The position numbers were made by a program, and so were the translations under genes. DNA of 64,000 nt from Sandaracinaceae bacterium (GTDB lineage Bacteria; Myxococcota_A; Polyangia; Polyangiales; Sandaracinaceae), in NCBI GenBank assembly GCA_019637095.1, contig JAHBWG010000026.1, forward strand, positions 33,922 through 97,921, given 5' to 3'. The number at the start of each line of letters is the position of its first letter. Positions within the stretch are counted from its first letter, which is position 1. Below are positions 7,135-15,795 of this stretch, piece by piece. Under the pieces are notes generated by a model, which saw only the letters and a program-made list of their open reading frames with translations, was not told where the DNA came from and did no database searches.

Positions 7135-9795
7135 GTGAGCGCCCTCGTCCGCCGCATCGAGTCGATCGTCCCCCGCAAGGCCGAGGCCTTCGGCGGCAAG
7201 GCGAAGAACCTCGCCGCGCTCGCGCGCGCCGGCTTCCCGGTGCCGGCCGCGTTCGCGCTCGCCGCGTCGGCGGCGGACGACTTCTTCGCGGGCGCGCTCG
7301 ACGAGGCGGACCGCCCCGACCGCCTCGTCGCCGCGCCGGCGAGCCAGCTCACGCCGGAGCGGCTCGCCAGCCTCGCGGCGCGGGTGCGCGAGGCGCCGAT
7401 CCCCGCCGCGGTGCGCTCGGGGCTCGCGGACGCGCTGCGTGCGCTGCTCGCCGACGGCGCCACCGCGGTCGCGGTGCGCTCCTCCTCGACGCGCGAAGAT
7501 CAGGAGGGCGAGAGCGCGGCCGGCTTGCACCAGAGCGTGCTCGGCGTGCGCACCGAGGCGGAGCTCTTCGACGCCGCGCGCACGTGCTGGGCGAGCGCGC
7601 TGGCGCCGAGCGCGCTCGCGTACCACCGCAACGCGGCGCGGCGCGGCGAGCAGGGCGCGGGGCTCGGCATCGTCGTGCAGGCGATGGTCCCCGCCGACGT
7701 CGCCGGCGCGATGTTCACCGTGAACCCGCTCTCGGGCGATCCGGGCGAGCTCGTCGTGAACGCGTCGTGGGGCCTGGGCTGCGCGGTGATGGACGGCCGC
7801 GTCTCGCCCGACACCTTCCGGGTCGACAAGACGAGTGGCTGGGTGCGCGACCGCGTGCTCGGCGACAAGACGATCGCCGTCCGCTGGGACGCGGCGCGCG
7901 GCCTCACCGACGTGCCGGTGCCCGAGGAGGATCGCGAGCGCGCCTGCCTCGACGAGGCGACGCTCGAGGCGCTCGTCACGCTCGGCCTGCGCATCGAGGA
8001 CCACTTCGACGACGCGCGCGACGTCGAGTGGGCGCTCGCGGGCGGCACGCTCTACATCCTTCAGGCGCGGCCCGTGACGGCGCTCGCGACGCCGCCGCGC
8101 AAGCGCCGCGGCCGGCGCCGCCGCAGCGCGAGAGAGCGCGCGCGCCTCGTCTGGTCGAACGTCAACGTCGGCGAGGCTCTCCCGGGCGTCGCGACGCCGC
8201 TCACCTGGTCGATCCTCAGCGAGTTCTCGGAGCGCGGCTTCCGCCGCGCGTTCGGCGCGGTGGGCTGCTCGGTGCCCAAGGACGCGGAGCTCGTCGCGAG
8301 CTTCCGCGGCCGCATCTACCTCAACATGACCGAGTTCATGGAGATCGCGTCGCAGGTGCCGGGCCTGCGCCCACGCACGCTGCTCGCGCTCGCCGGCGGC
8401 GGCGAGGTCGAGCGGCTCGAGACCGAGGTCGAGCCGCGCGGCTCGACCCGCTTCCTGATGCGCCTGCCGGTGACCGTCGCGCGCTACGCCCGCGAGAACC
8501 TCGGGCTCACCGATCGCGTCGAGCGCTTCGAGAAGAGCTTCGGCGAGGAGCGCGGGCGCCTGACCGCGATCGACTTCCGCGTGCTGTCGAGCTCGGGGCT
8601 CGACCGCGTGCTCTTGCGCGTGGAGCGGCTGCTCGACGACAGCGGCCAGGTGATGCTCAACGTCTACGGCAACCTGATGGGCACGCTCGTGCTGTTGCGC
8701 AGCATGCTCTCCGTCGTCTCCGCTGCGGAAGCGGACCGCATCGAGCGCGACCTCCTGAGCGGGCTCGCCGACGTGGAGAGCGCGGCGCCCGGGCTCGCGC
8801 TCTTCCACATCGCGGAGACCGCGCGCGCCGAGCCCGAGGCGCGCGCGAAGATCGCCGAGAGCGATCCGCGCACGCTGCGCGTCACCGACCTGCCGGCCGG
8901 CCCGACGCGGCGCGCGATGGAGCGCTTCCTCACCGCGTACGGCTACCGCGGCGCGCGCGAGGCCGAGATCGGCGAGCCGCGGTGGTCGGAGGACCCGGCC
9001 CTCCCCTTCGCGACGCTGCGCGCGCACCTCGGGCGCGAGGCGACGGAGCGGCCGGTCGACGTCGAGCGGCGGCAGCGGCAGATCCGCGACGCGGCGCAGC
9101 GCGAGCTCGAGCGGCGCCTGCCCGGGCCGACCAAGCTCGCCGCGCGCCACCTCCTCTCGCTCGTGCAGCGCTTCACGCGGCTGCGCGAGCGGCTGCGCTC
9201 GCACGTGATCAAGGTGCTCGGGCTCTACCGCGCGGTCGCGCGCGACGCCTCGCGCCGCCTCCTCGTCGCCGAGCCCGGCGCGGGGCGCGACGCGGCGTTC
9301 TACCTGTCCGTCGAAGAGCTGCACGCCTTCTTGCGGGGTGAGAGCGGCGCGCTCGCGCCGCTCGTGCGGCGCCGGCGGCTCCAGCTCGAGCGCGATCGCG
9401 CGCTGCCGGAGCCGCCCGACACGTTCGTCGGGTTCCCCCCGCCGGTGCCCGCGCCCGCGCCGGGGCAGGACGGGCTCGTCGGCCTCGCCGCGATGAGCGG
9501 CCGCGTGCGCGGCCGCGCGCGCGTGCTGCTCGATCCCGCGGACGCGGGCCTGCTCGAGGCGGGGGAGATCCTCGTCGCGCCGTACGCGGACGTGGGCTGG
9601 TCGCCGCTGTTCCTCGTCGCGGCCGCCGTCGTCACGGACCTCGGCGGCCCGCTCTCGCACGCCGCGGTCGTCGCCCGCGAGTACGGCGTCCCCACCGTGG
9701 TCAACGTCAAGGTGGGCACGCGGCTCATCCGTTCGGGCGACGAGCTCGAGGTCGACGGGGCCGCCGGCACGGTCCGCATCGTGGCGCGGGCGTGA
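7135..9795 (+). CDS. PEP-synthase / rifampicin-phosphotransferase-like three-domain phosphotransferase
   Basis: An 886-residue enzyme with the architecture ATP-binding domain, variable substrate domain, and swivelling phosphohistidine domain. The N-terminal part has the PPDK/PEP-synthase signatures (GGKAKNLAALARAGFPVP; AVRSSSTREDQEGESAAGLH; EWALAGGTLYILQARPV). The middle begins NVNVGEALPGVATPLTWS. The C-terminal domain carries the phosphorylatable His in GGPLSHAAVVARE (about residue 842). The order matches rifampicin phosphotransferases as well as PEP-synthase-like proteins, so either central metabolism or modification of a small molecule is possible. GTG 7135 is chosen; the frame upstream overlaps the divergent gene, and TATCCT at 7118-7123 could be a -10. 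It overlaps the RluA gene by four bases. Confidence 0.82.
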   Translation: MSALVRRIESIVPRKAEAFGGKAKNLAALARAGFPVPAAFALAASAADDFFAGALDEADRPDRLVAAPASQLTPERLASLAARVREAPIPAAVRSGLADALRALLADGATAVAVRSSSTREDQEGESAAGLHQSVLGVRTEAELFDAARTCWASALAPSALAYHRNAARRGEQGAGLGIVVQAMVPADVAGAMFTVNPLSGDPGELVVNASWGLGCAVMDGRVSPDTFRVDKTSGWVRDRVLGDKTIAVRWDAARGLTDVPVPEEDRERACLDEATLEALVTLGLRIEDHFDDARDVEWALAGGTLYILQARPVTALATPPRKRRGRRRRSARERARLVWSNVNVGEALPGVATPLTWSILSEFSERGFRRAFGAVGCSVPKDAELVASFRGRIYLNMTEFMEIASQVPGLRPRTLLALAGGGEVERLETEVEPRGSTRFLMRLPVTVARYARENLGLTDRVERFEKSFGEERGRLTAIDFRVLSSSGLDRVLLRVERLLDDSGQVMLNVYGNLMGTLVLLRSMLSVVSAAEADRIERDLLSGLADVESAAPGLALFHIAETARAEPEARAKIAESDPRTLRVTDLPAGPTRRAMERFLTAYGYRGAREAEIGEPRWSEDPALPFATLRAHLGREATERPVDVERRQRQIRDAAQRELERRLPGPTKLAARHLLSLVQRFTRLRERLRSHVIKVLGLYRAVARDASRRLLVAEPGAGRDAAFYLSVEELHAFLRGESGALAPLVRRRRLQLERDRALPEPPDTFVGFPPPVPAPAPGQDGLVGLAAMSGRVRGRARVLLDPADAGLLEAGEILVAPYADVGWSPLFLVAAAVVTDLGGPLSHAAVVAREYGVPTVVNVKVGTRLIRSGDELEVDGAAGTVRIVARA

Positions 9796-10481
9796 TCGCG
9801 CTCGCGCACCTCGGGCGGCACCTCGTCGTGGCGCACAAGCCGAGCGGGCTCGCGACGACCTCGCCCGACGGCGGCGACTCGCTGACCCGGCGGCTCGAGG
9901 CGCAGATCGGCGGGCCGCTCCACCCGACCTCTCGCCTCGACGCCGAGGTCACGGGGCTCGTCACCTTCGCGCGGACCAAGCACGCGATCGCGGTACTGAA
10001 GGACGCGCGCGCGCGCGGCGCCTACCACCGCGAGTACCTCGGGCTCGCGAGCGCGACGCCAGCGCCGCTCGAGGGCGAGTGGGGCTGGACGATCGCCATC
10101 GACCCGCGCGAGCCGCGGCTGCGCGTCGCGCTCGAGCCCGGCGCGCGCGGCGCGCGCGCGCAGGCGGCGTGCACCCGCTACGCGGTGCGCGCGAGCGCGG
10201 CGGGCGTCGCCGCCCTCGCGCTCTTCCCGATCACCGGGCGCACGCACCAGCTCCGCGTGCACGCCGCGCGCGCCGGCGCGCCGCTGCTCGGCGACGTGCG
10301 CTATGGCGGGCCGCGCCGGCTCGTGCTCGACGACGGCCGCGTCGTGCGCGCGCCGCGCGTCATGCTGCACTGCCGGCGCCTCACGATCCCCGACGCGGAG
10401 GGCGGCGCGCTCGAGCTCGAGGCGCCGGTCCCCGACGACCTCGCGTCGCTCTGGTCGTCGCTCGGCGGCGAGCCGCTCTGA
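9792..10481 (+). CDS. RluA-family RNA pseudouridine synthase
   Basis: Predicted to isomerise a uridine in rRNA or tRNA. The family's catalytic block is seen as HPTSRLDAEVTGL, with the catalytic Asp inside RLD; most RluA proteins read HRLDxxTSG, so this one is slightly divergent. The second conserved block, ITGRTHQLRVHAA, and the C-terminal APRVMLHCRRLTIPD are typical. There is no N-terminal S4 RNA-binding domain, and the protein is short (229 aa), as in the RluA and TruC types. The GTG start overlaps the stop of the phosphotransferase gene (GTGA), so it is translationally coupled to it. The target base cannot be told. Confidence 0.88.
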   Translation: MIALAHLGRHLVVAHKPSGLATTSPDGGDSLTRRLEAQIGGPLHPTSRLDAEVTGLVTFARTKHAIAVLKDARARGAYHREYLGLASATPAPLEGEWGWTIAIDPREPRLRVALEPGARGARAQAACTRYAVRASAAGVAALALFPITGRTHQLRVHAARAGAPLLGDVRYGGPRRLVLDDGRVVRAPRVMLHCRRLTIPDAEGGALELEAPVPDDLASLWSSLGGEPL

Positions 10482-10542
10482 GCACCCCTCCCCCACGCGC
10501 AACTTTCCCCCAACCTCGCACCACTCGGCGAGCTCGAAACGC

Positions 10543-11616
10543 TCACAGCGACGCGCAACACACGGTAACGACCCCTTCTGCGTCGACCCTCCCCACCGGC
10601 AATCCGCCCGCAGCCTCAGCGCCGCACTCGCGAAACCGAACTCGCATCGAATATGGATCCGCGACACCGACGCATCCCTCCAAGGCGACTCCCTCCCCTT
10701 CGCAGACATCGCTCCCCGAAAAGACCTCCACCAAGAACCCAGGTGCGCCGCCATCATTGCAGGTACACGCCGAACAGCCCCTGGAGTCTGATACGGCAAC
10801 ACGTTCGATGCTGAATGGCATCGCCGCCGGACACTCGTGTCTTCCCGCACGGAACCAACACTCACTCGGCAGGTACGGCTCAAGCGGCCGATACGCACAC
10901 ACCCGACCGGCGCCGCATGCAATCCCGGTCGATAGCCCGGCACACACCTGCGTAGCCTCTACGCCTGCGGGTGGGCGCAACGACGGGAGCCCACCCGACA
11001 CCGCGCAGTGGTCACAGCCAGAAGCTCCCGCCAATGAGACCCCGACGGCTCCGCTACCCCGATCTGCACGGCAGCCCGCACCCGCCTCGAAAGCAAATAG
11101 GGACGTCAGCGGGGTACCACAAGACAGCCCGCTGGGAACCGGCGTGACATCTCCATGCCGATACACCTCCAGCGAACATCCTGGACCGGCAACACTCCGA
11201 CACTCGCAGGCACTACACTCCGCCGGCGGCCACGCCTCCGCGGTCGAATAGGCGGTCGCTACAGCGACCAACCCATCGCCACAAGCAGGCACCGCCTCAG
11301 CTGGCCCACGCCACACCGCCACCGGGCCCTGCCAGCCGAGAGGGGGAACCTCCCAACAAACCGCGCCAGGTCCACAGACGCCCCCACCATCAGCATCATC
11401 GGGCCCACCGTCGCCGACGGGAGTGGCAGATGCATCCTCCGAAGCGCCATCCAACCCGGCGTCGCCGGCGATAGACCCATCCCGAAAACTCGTCGGCGTG
11501 ATGAGGAACGAGCACCCTCCGAGAGCGACGGATACCCACGCGACAGCCCGACCAACGCCAACTGCCCGGAGGTCGAGGCACCTAACGTGTAGGTCGGCAG
11601 CAGACGGAGATTTCAT
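10543..11616 (-). CDS. Cys-rich lipoprotein, paralogue of its upstream neighbour
   Basis: A 357-residue predicted lipoprotein (lipobox LGGC, then SFLITPTSFRDG). Its plan matches the adjacent gene at 11582-12694 closely: a CSxLxTxTSFR start of the mature protein, an acidic spacer, the phrase PPLGWQGPVAVWRG against PIPLGWMGPVASWLGG, and shared Cys spacing to a common end VxxVCC. The two are therefore a tandem duplication that has diverged. ATG 11616 is the only plausible start and overlaps the upstream gene by 35 bases in another frame. It is the last gene of a leftward operon headed by a kinase. Codon third positions look much less GC-rich than in flanking genes. No function can be assigned. 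Confidence 0.8.
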   Translation of the reverse strand: MKSPSAADLHVRCLDLRAVGVGRAVAWVSVALGGCSFLITPTSFRDGSIAGDAGLDGASEDASATPVGDGGPDDADGGGVCGPGAVCWEVPPLGWQGPVAVWRGPAEAVPACGDGLVAVATAYSTAEAWPPAECSACECRSVAGPGCSLEVYRHGDVTPVPSGLSCGTPLTSLFAFEAGAGCRADRGSGAVGVSLAGASGCDHCAVSGGLPSLRPPAGVEATQVCAGLSTGIACGAGRVCAYRPLEPYLPSECWFRAGRHECPAAMPFSIERVAVSDSRGCSACTCNDGGAPGFLVEVFSGSDVCEGEGVALEGCVGVADPYSMRVRFRECGAEAAGGLPVGRVDAEGVVTVCCASL

Positions 11617-12694
11617 TCACGACCTCCACACTTCCAAGAGGGTCGCCACCCGACGGCACTCCGGCGCATGGAGTAACGCGCATCCTCGCCGAGAACCCCC
11701 TATCGACCGCGACACACGATCCATCTCTGGAACTCACAACAAGACTCGCACCGTCACAAGCTCCCGTATCCGGGAACACGTCGGCTACGCAGGGAGACTC
11801 CTCAGAGAAGCAGTCGCAGACACCACATCCCCTCGTGTCCGCAAAGGTGACCGGCGAGGCACCTGCAAGCAGCATCGACTCTTCATAGCCATCAGGACAT
11901 GAGTGCGATCCGGCCCGGAACACACAAGCCGACCCTCGATAGGGACTTGGCGGCCGACGAACGCATGAGCCTCCTCCTCCACAAGCACCACCAAACGTCA
12001 AACCACTGCACAACACCATCACTCCGTGACTGGCTGGATAGCCTAACACCGGGAGACCGCCCGACGGTCTACAGTGGTTCTCCGACGTAAAGAGCCCATA
12101 GGCGAGCCCCTGCAGCCCCGGCTCGACCACGGACGTACAGACGTCCCGGCCGAACCTCGCAGAATACCCGAGATCGCCCTCACAGAAGATCACGAACCCA
12201 TCATCGACCGGTGGGCTCGAATAGAGCCGAAGCTGGCCCTCGCACGCCGCGAGAGGCTCGTCTTGGCACAGGCAAGGGCTACAAGCGGCCGGAGGCCACA
12301 CCGCATCCGCGTTCGTTGCCAGAACCGCGTCTGCCAAACCGCTGTCTCCACACCCAGGAGGGGCGTCACCGGGCCCTCCGAGCCACGACGCGACAGGCCC
12401 CATCCATCCGAGAGGAATCGGCGGCAAACAAACCGAATCGACTTCACACGGCCCACCATCCATGCCGACGGCGTCTAGCGGAACAGTGGCATCGCGGATT
12501 CCGCCGTCCATACCTGCGGCCCCGTCGGGGCCGCTTAGGCCGGAGTCTTCAGACCGAAAGCTCGTCTCGGTTAGGAGCAGCGAGCAACCATCGAGAGCAA
12601 GTGCGAGCGCCGCTAGCAGCCGCGGACCGAAGTGGTACGCAATACCCCTCCCCCGGCGTCTCTCGAGGGAGCGGACTTGGTCACTGTGGCACAT
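11582..12694 (-). CDS. Cys-rich lipoprotein, tandem paralogue
   Basis: A 370-residue predicted lipoprotein: Arg-rich n-region, hydrophobic stretch LLAALALALDGC with the lipobox, an Asp/Gly spacer, and about 24 cysteines. ATG 12694 is chosen because it lies just inside the end of the upstream gene (14-base overlap). It is a clear paralogue of the gene that follows (see the shared LGW-GPVA-W motif). Codon usage is unusual for the window, with many A- or T-ending codons. Order and overlaps place it fourth in the kinase operon. Its role is unknown; secreted binding or structural protein is a guess. Confidence 0.8.
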   Translation of the reverse strand: MCHSDQVRSLERRRGRGIAYHFGPRLLAALALALDGCSLLLTETSFRSEDSGLSGPDGAAGMDGGIRDATVPLDAVGMDGGPCEVDSVCLPPIPLGWMGPVASWLGGPGDAPPGCGDSGLADAVLATNADAVWPPAACSPCLCQDEPLAACEGQLRLYSSPPVDDGFVIFCEGDLGYSARFGRDVCTSVVEPGLQGLAYGLFTSENHCRPSGGLPVLGYPASHGVMVLCSGLTFGGACGGGGSCVRRPPSPYRGSACVFRAGSHSCPDGYEESMLLAGASPVTFADTRGCGVCDCFSEESPCVADVFPDTGACDGASLVVSSRDGSCVAVDRGFSARMRVTPCAGVPSGGDPLGSVEVVNEISVCCRPTR

Positions 12695-14993
12695 AGCCGA
12701 TGACACTACAGTTCGTGTAGACGGATTCGATGTTCCCGACCCCTGCGCCCGCCGTCGTCACGCGGACGTGCGACCCAGACTCGAGTGCACCGGGAGCACA
12801 CGACCGACTGCAGGTGGTGCCCGACCCGCCGAACGGACCGAAGCTCGCCGTCTCCGTGGAAGCGGCGACCCACACTGCGCCGCTCCTCGAGAACGCGAGC
12901 GTGCCGCACCGGATGCCGAACGCCACCACTCGGTTGCCCGCGTCGAGACGAGTGTCGAACCCGATAACGAACTGGTTCGTCATACAATGGGCATTGAAGG
13001 GTGTTCCCTCCGTCTCGTTGCCTCGCCAGGCGGTGAAGGTCTGCCCGCTGTCCCAGCGCAGAGCGTAGTTGTTCTCGGGAGTGCCGCCTGTCTCCGAGAT
13101 TCTGACCGCAGCGCAGCGCGCGCGACGCGCGTGAAGGCCCGCCGTGCCGTACCGGAACTCGTAGCCGCTGACGACAGTCCCGCTGGGACAAGCGTCCGCA
13201 CCGCCGACGAACGCCATGCTGGTTCCGTTCGTGCCGGGGCCGCAGTGGGCCGAAGCTCCGACCGCACCGACGGTCGCCGTCGCGCTCGGGCAGCCGTTGC
13301 GCGCGGCGCCGTCGCAGTCCTGGTCGATGGTGTCGCAGAGCTCGAGCGCGCCGGGGTTGCGGGCGGCGTCGGTGTCCGCGCAGTCGCCGCCGCGGACCGC
13401 GTAGCCGGCCGGCGGCGCGCTCGCGCTCGTCGCGCAGAGCGTCGCCTCCCCCGCACCGTAGCCGTCGGCGTCCTGGTCGCGGAAGAAGGACGCGCAGACG
13501 CCGGAGGTGCACTGCGTGTTCGCGGTGCAGGGGCTCCCGTTGGTGAGGCGCGGCCGGCAGGTGCCGCCGTCGCAGTACGCGGCGCTGCCGCACGACGTCT
13601 CGTTGCACACGCACGCGGTGCCCGCGACGTTGCACGCGGGGGTCGTGCCGCCGCATGGGACGGCGCAGCAGATCCCACCCGCGCAGTGGGTCGAAAGGCA
13701 CTCCATCGGCGCGGTGCAGCTGCGGCCGTTGGGGACGCGGTCGAGGCACGTCGTCGCGCTCGCGCAGTACTGCGTGGTGGCGTTGCAGGTCGGCGCGCAC
13801 GTGCCGCCGCAGCCGTCCGGGCCGGGGCTCGTCCTACAGCCCGTGCAGTCCGGCGTGCAGCAGCTCATGAGGTGGCAGGCCTCGCCCGCGCCGCAGACGT
13901 TGCCGCACGCGCCGCAGTGCGAGGGGCTCGTCAGCGCGATACACGCGCCGGTGCAGCAGCCCTGGCCGCCGACGCAGGTGTCACCGCAGCCGGCGCAGTT
14001 CGCGTCCGTGCCGAGCGGGACGCAGCGGCCGCCGCAGCACACCTGCCCGCTCGCGCACGCGGGCCCGCCGCCGCAGGCGCAGGCGCCGGACGCGCACGTG
14101 TCGGCGCGCATCGCGTCGCACGGGGCGTCGCAGCGGCCGCAGTGCGACAACGCGCGGTCGGTGTCGACGCACGAGGTCCCGCACAACGTCTGGCCCGAGG
14201 GGCAGCCGCTCGCGCACGCGAACCCGCCGCCCGAGTCGGCGCAGACGGGCGTCGCCCCGCTGCACGAGGTCGCGCAGTCGCCGCAGTTGACGCCCGTCGT
14301 GATGGGTGTCTCGCAGGTGGTGCGGTCGCCGTCGCAGTCGGCGAAGCCGGCGCTGCAGGCGGCGCCGCAGACGCCGGCCATGCACGTCGGCGCGCCGTTC
14401 GTCGCCGTGCAACGGTCGTTGCACCGCGCGCAGTGGCGCGGGTCGCGGCCGACCGCGACGCACGCGCCCTCGCAGCACGTCTCGGCCACCGCGCACAGCG
14501 CCGTGCGCACGCAGCGGGTCCCTTCGCAGCGGACCTCCTCGCACGGCGCGGCCACGCAGGTCACGCCGACCTCGCACGCCGAGTACTGGCAGCCGTCGGT
14601 GGGATCGCAGACGCCGTCGGGGCCGTCGACGCACGCCGCGTCGACCGGCGTCGCGCCGCACACGCCGTCGGTGCAGCGATCGTCGGTGCAGGCGACGTCG
14701 TCGTCGCAGTCGCCGTCGCGCGTGCAGCCGCCGACGCACGTCCCGTCGACGCAGGTCTGCCCGGCGGCGCACGCCGGCACGCACGGCCGGCCCGCGTCCT
14801 CGGACCCGCCGTCCGCTCCGGCGTCGGCGCCGCCGCCGGCGTCGAAGCCACCCGGGCGCGGCCCGCAGCGGCCGTCGACGCAGGTGTAGCCCGAGCCCTG
14901 GCAGTCCTCGTCCGTCGCGCACGAGAAGTAGCCGCTCGGGACCGAGAGCGAGCAACCGCCGAGCGCGAGCGCGCACGCGAGCGCCGCCCTCAC
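12681..14993 (-). CDS. Large Cys-rich lipoprotein with a MopE-like metal-binding segment
   Basis: A 770-residue predicted lipoprotein. GTG 14993 is the start: GGAGG lies five bases upstream and the GTG overlaps the TGA of the TPR gene (GTGA); the lipobox is LGGC. About 70 cysteines follow, mostly in repeats of the type CGxCGxxC and CxxGxCVxxxxDxxHCGxC. Near residue 550 is the segment DQDADGYGAGEATLC ... GGDCADTDAARNPGALELCD ... DQDCDG, the pattern of the MopE-type putative metal-binding motif common in myxobacteria. The last 180 residues have fewer Cys and look like a separate domain beginning CPSGTVVSGYEFRYG. It overlaps the next gene by 14 bases. The base composition changes around 13.2 kb, inside this gene. 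Confidence 0.83.
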   Translation of the reverse strand: MRAALACALALGGCSLSVPSGYFSCATDEDCQGSGYTCVDGRCGPRPGGFDAGGGADAGADGGSEDAGRPCVPACAAGQTCVDGTCVGGCTRDGDCDDDVACTDDRCTDGVCGATPVDAACVDGPDGVCDPTDGCQYSACEVGVTCVAAPCEEVRCEGTRCVRTALCAVAETCCEGACVAVGRDPRHCARCNDRCTATNGAPTCMAGVCGAACSAGFADCDGDRTTCETPITTGVNCGDCATSCSGATPVCADSGGGFACASGCPSGQTLCGTSCVDTDRALSHCGRCDAPCDAMRADTCASGACACGGGPACASGQVCCGGRCVPLGTDANCAGCGDTCVGGQGCCTGACIALTSPSHCGACGNVCGAGEACHLMSCCTPDCTGCRTSPGPDGCGGTCAPTCNATTQYCASATTCLDRVPNGRSCTAPMECLSTHCAGGICCAVPCGGTTPACNVAGTACVCNETSCGSAAYCDGGTCRPRLTNGSPCTANTQCTSGVCASFFRDQDADGYGAGEATLCATSASAPPAGYAVRGGDCADTDAARNPGALELCDTIDQDCDGAARNGCPSATATVGAVGASAHCGPGTNGTSMAFVGGADACPSGTVVSGYEFRYGTAGLHARRARCAAVRISETGGTPENNYALRWDSGQTFTAWRGNETEGTPFNAHCMTNQFVIGFDTRLDAGNRVVAFGIRCGTLAFSRSGAVWVAASTETASFGPFGGSGTTCSRSCAPGALESGSHVRVTTAGAGVGNIESVYTNCSVIGYVPQ

Positions 14994-15727
14994 CGGTGCC
15001 TCCACGCGAGCGTGAGCCCGCCCGGTCCGGCGCGCAGGGCCACCGACTCGCCCCGGCCGGACGGAAGCACCAGCGCGAGCACGAGCCCGGCGCCCGCGGC
15101 GGCGAGCCCGAGCCCCGCGAACACCCAGCCGGTGACGCGCATCCAGTCCGCGTTGTCCCGCGCGCTCGCGACGTCGGTCCACGGCGTGCCCTCGGCCGCG
15201 CCCTCGAAGCGCCCGGCCTCGGCCTGCCCGATCGCCAGGAACACGATCCCGGTCAACAGGAGCGCGCCGCCGCCCGCGACCGCGCCCCACCCGATCGTGG
15301 GCAGGAGATCGTCACCGCCGCCGCGCGCGCTCGACGTCGCCGCTCCGGCGCTCGTGTCGCCCGCCGCGCGCAGCCGCGCGACCTCCGGGCCGAGCGCCGC
15401 CGCGCGCTCCTCCGCCTCGCCACGCTGCGGCCCGTCCGGCTCTTCTTCGCGCAGGTAGCGCTCGTACGCGGCGAGCGCCTCCTCGAGCCGGCCGAGCCGC
15501 TCGGCGGTCACGCCGATGTTGTACTGCAGGCGCGGGCGCCGGCTCAGCTCGTAGGCCTCGGTGAAGTAGCGCAGCGCGCGCTCGTACTCGCGCGCGTCGA
15601 ACGCGACGCGCCCTGCCTCGAAGAGCGCGCGCGCCTGCTCGGTGTGGGAGTCCCCTTCGGCCTGGGCGAGAGAGCTCGACGGCGACGCGGCGAGCACGAT
15701 GAGCAAGAACCATCCAAGACGGCGCAT
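14990..15727 (-). CDS. TPR protein with signal peptide and two C-terminal membrane helices
   Basis: 245 residues starting MRRLGWFLLIVLAASPSSSLAQA, a signal peptide or anchor. Two TPR-like repeats follow (ARALFEAGRVAFDAREYERALRYFTEAYEL...YNIGVTAERLGRLEEALAAYERYL). The second half has two hydrophobic segments (WGAVAGGGALLLTGIVFLAIG and VTGWVFAGLGLAAAGAGLVLALVL) and a short tail. This plan, TPR plus two helices, is frequent beside Ser/Thr kinase genes in Polyangiales. It lies 68 bases downstream of the kinase gene and overlaps the large lipoprotein gene by four bases, so all are probably one transcription unit. It may scaffold kinase substrates or envelope proteins. Confidence 0.83.
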   Translation of the reverse strand: MRRLGWFLLIVLAASPSSSLAQAEGDSHTEQARALFEAGRVAFDAREYERALRYFTEAYELSRRPRLQYNIGVTAERLGRLEEALAAYERYLREEEPDGPQRGEAEERAAALGPEVARLRAAGDTSAGAATSSARGGGDDLLPTIGWGAVAGGGALLLTGIVFLAIGQAEAGRFEGAAEGTPWTDVASARDNADWMRVTGWVFAGLGLAAAGAGLVLALVLPSGRGESVALRAGPGGLTLAWRHR

Positions 15728-15795
15728 CGGCCTCGGCACTATGCCGCGCGCGCCGACGCCGGAGCAAGGGCGCCAGGGCGCGCAGGGCGCGCAGG

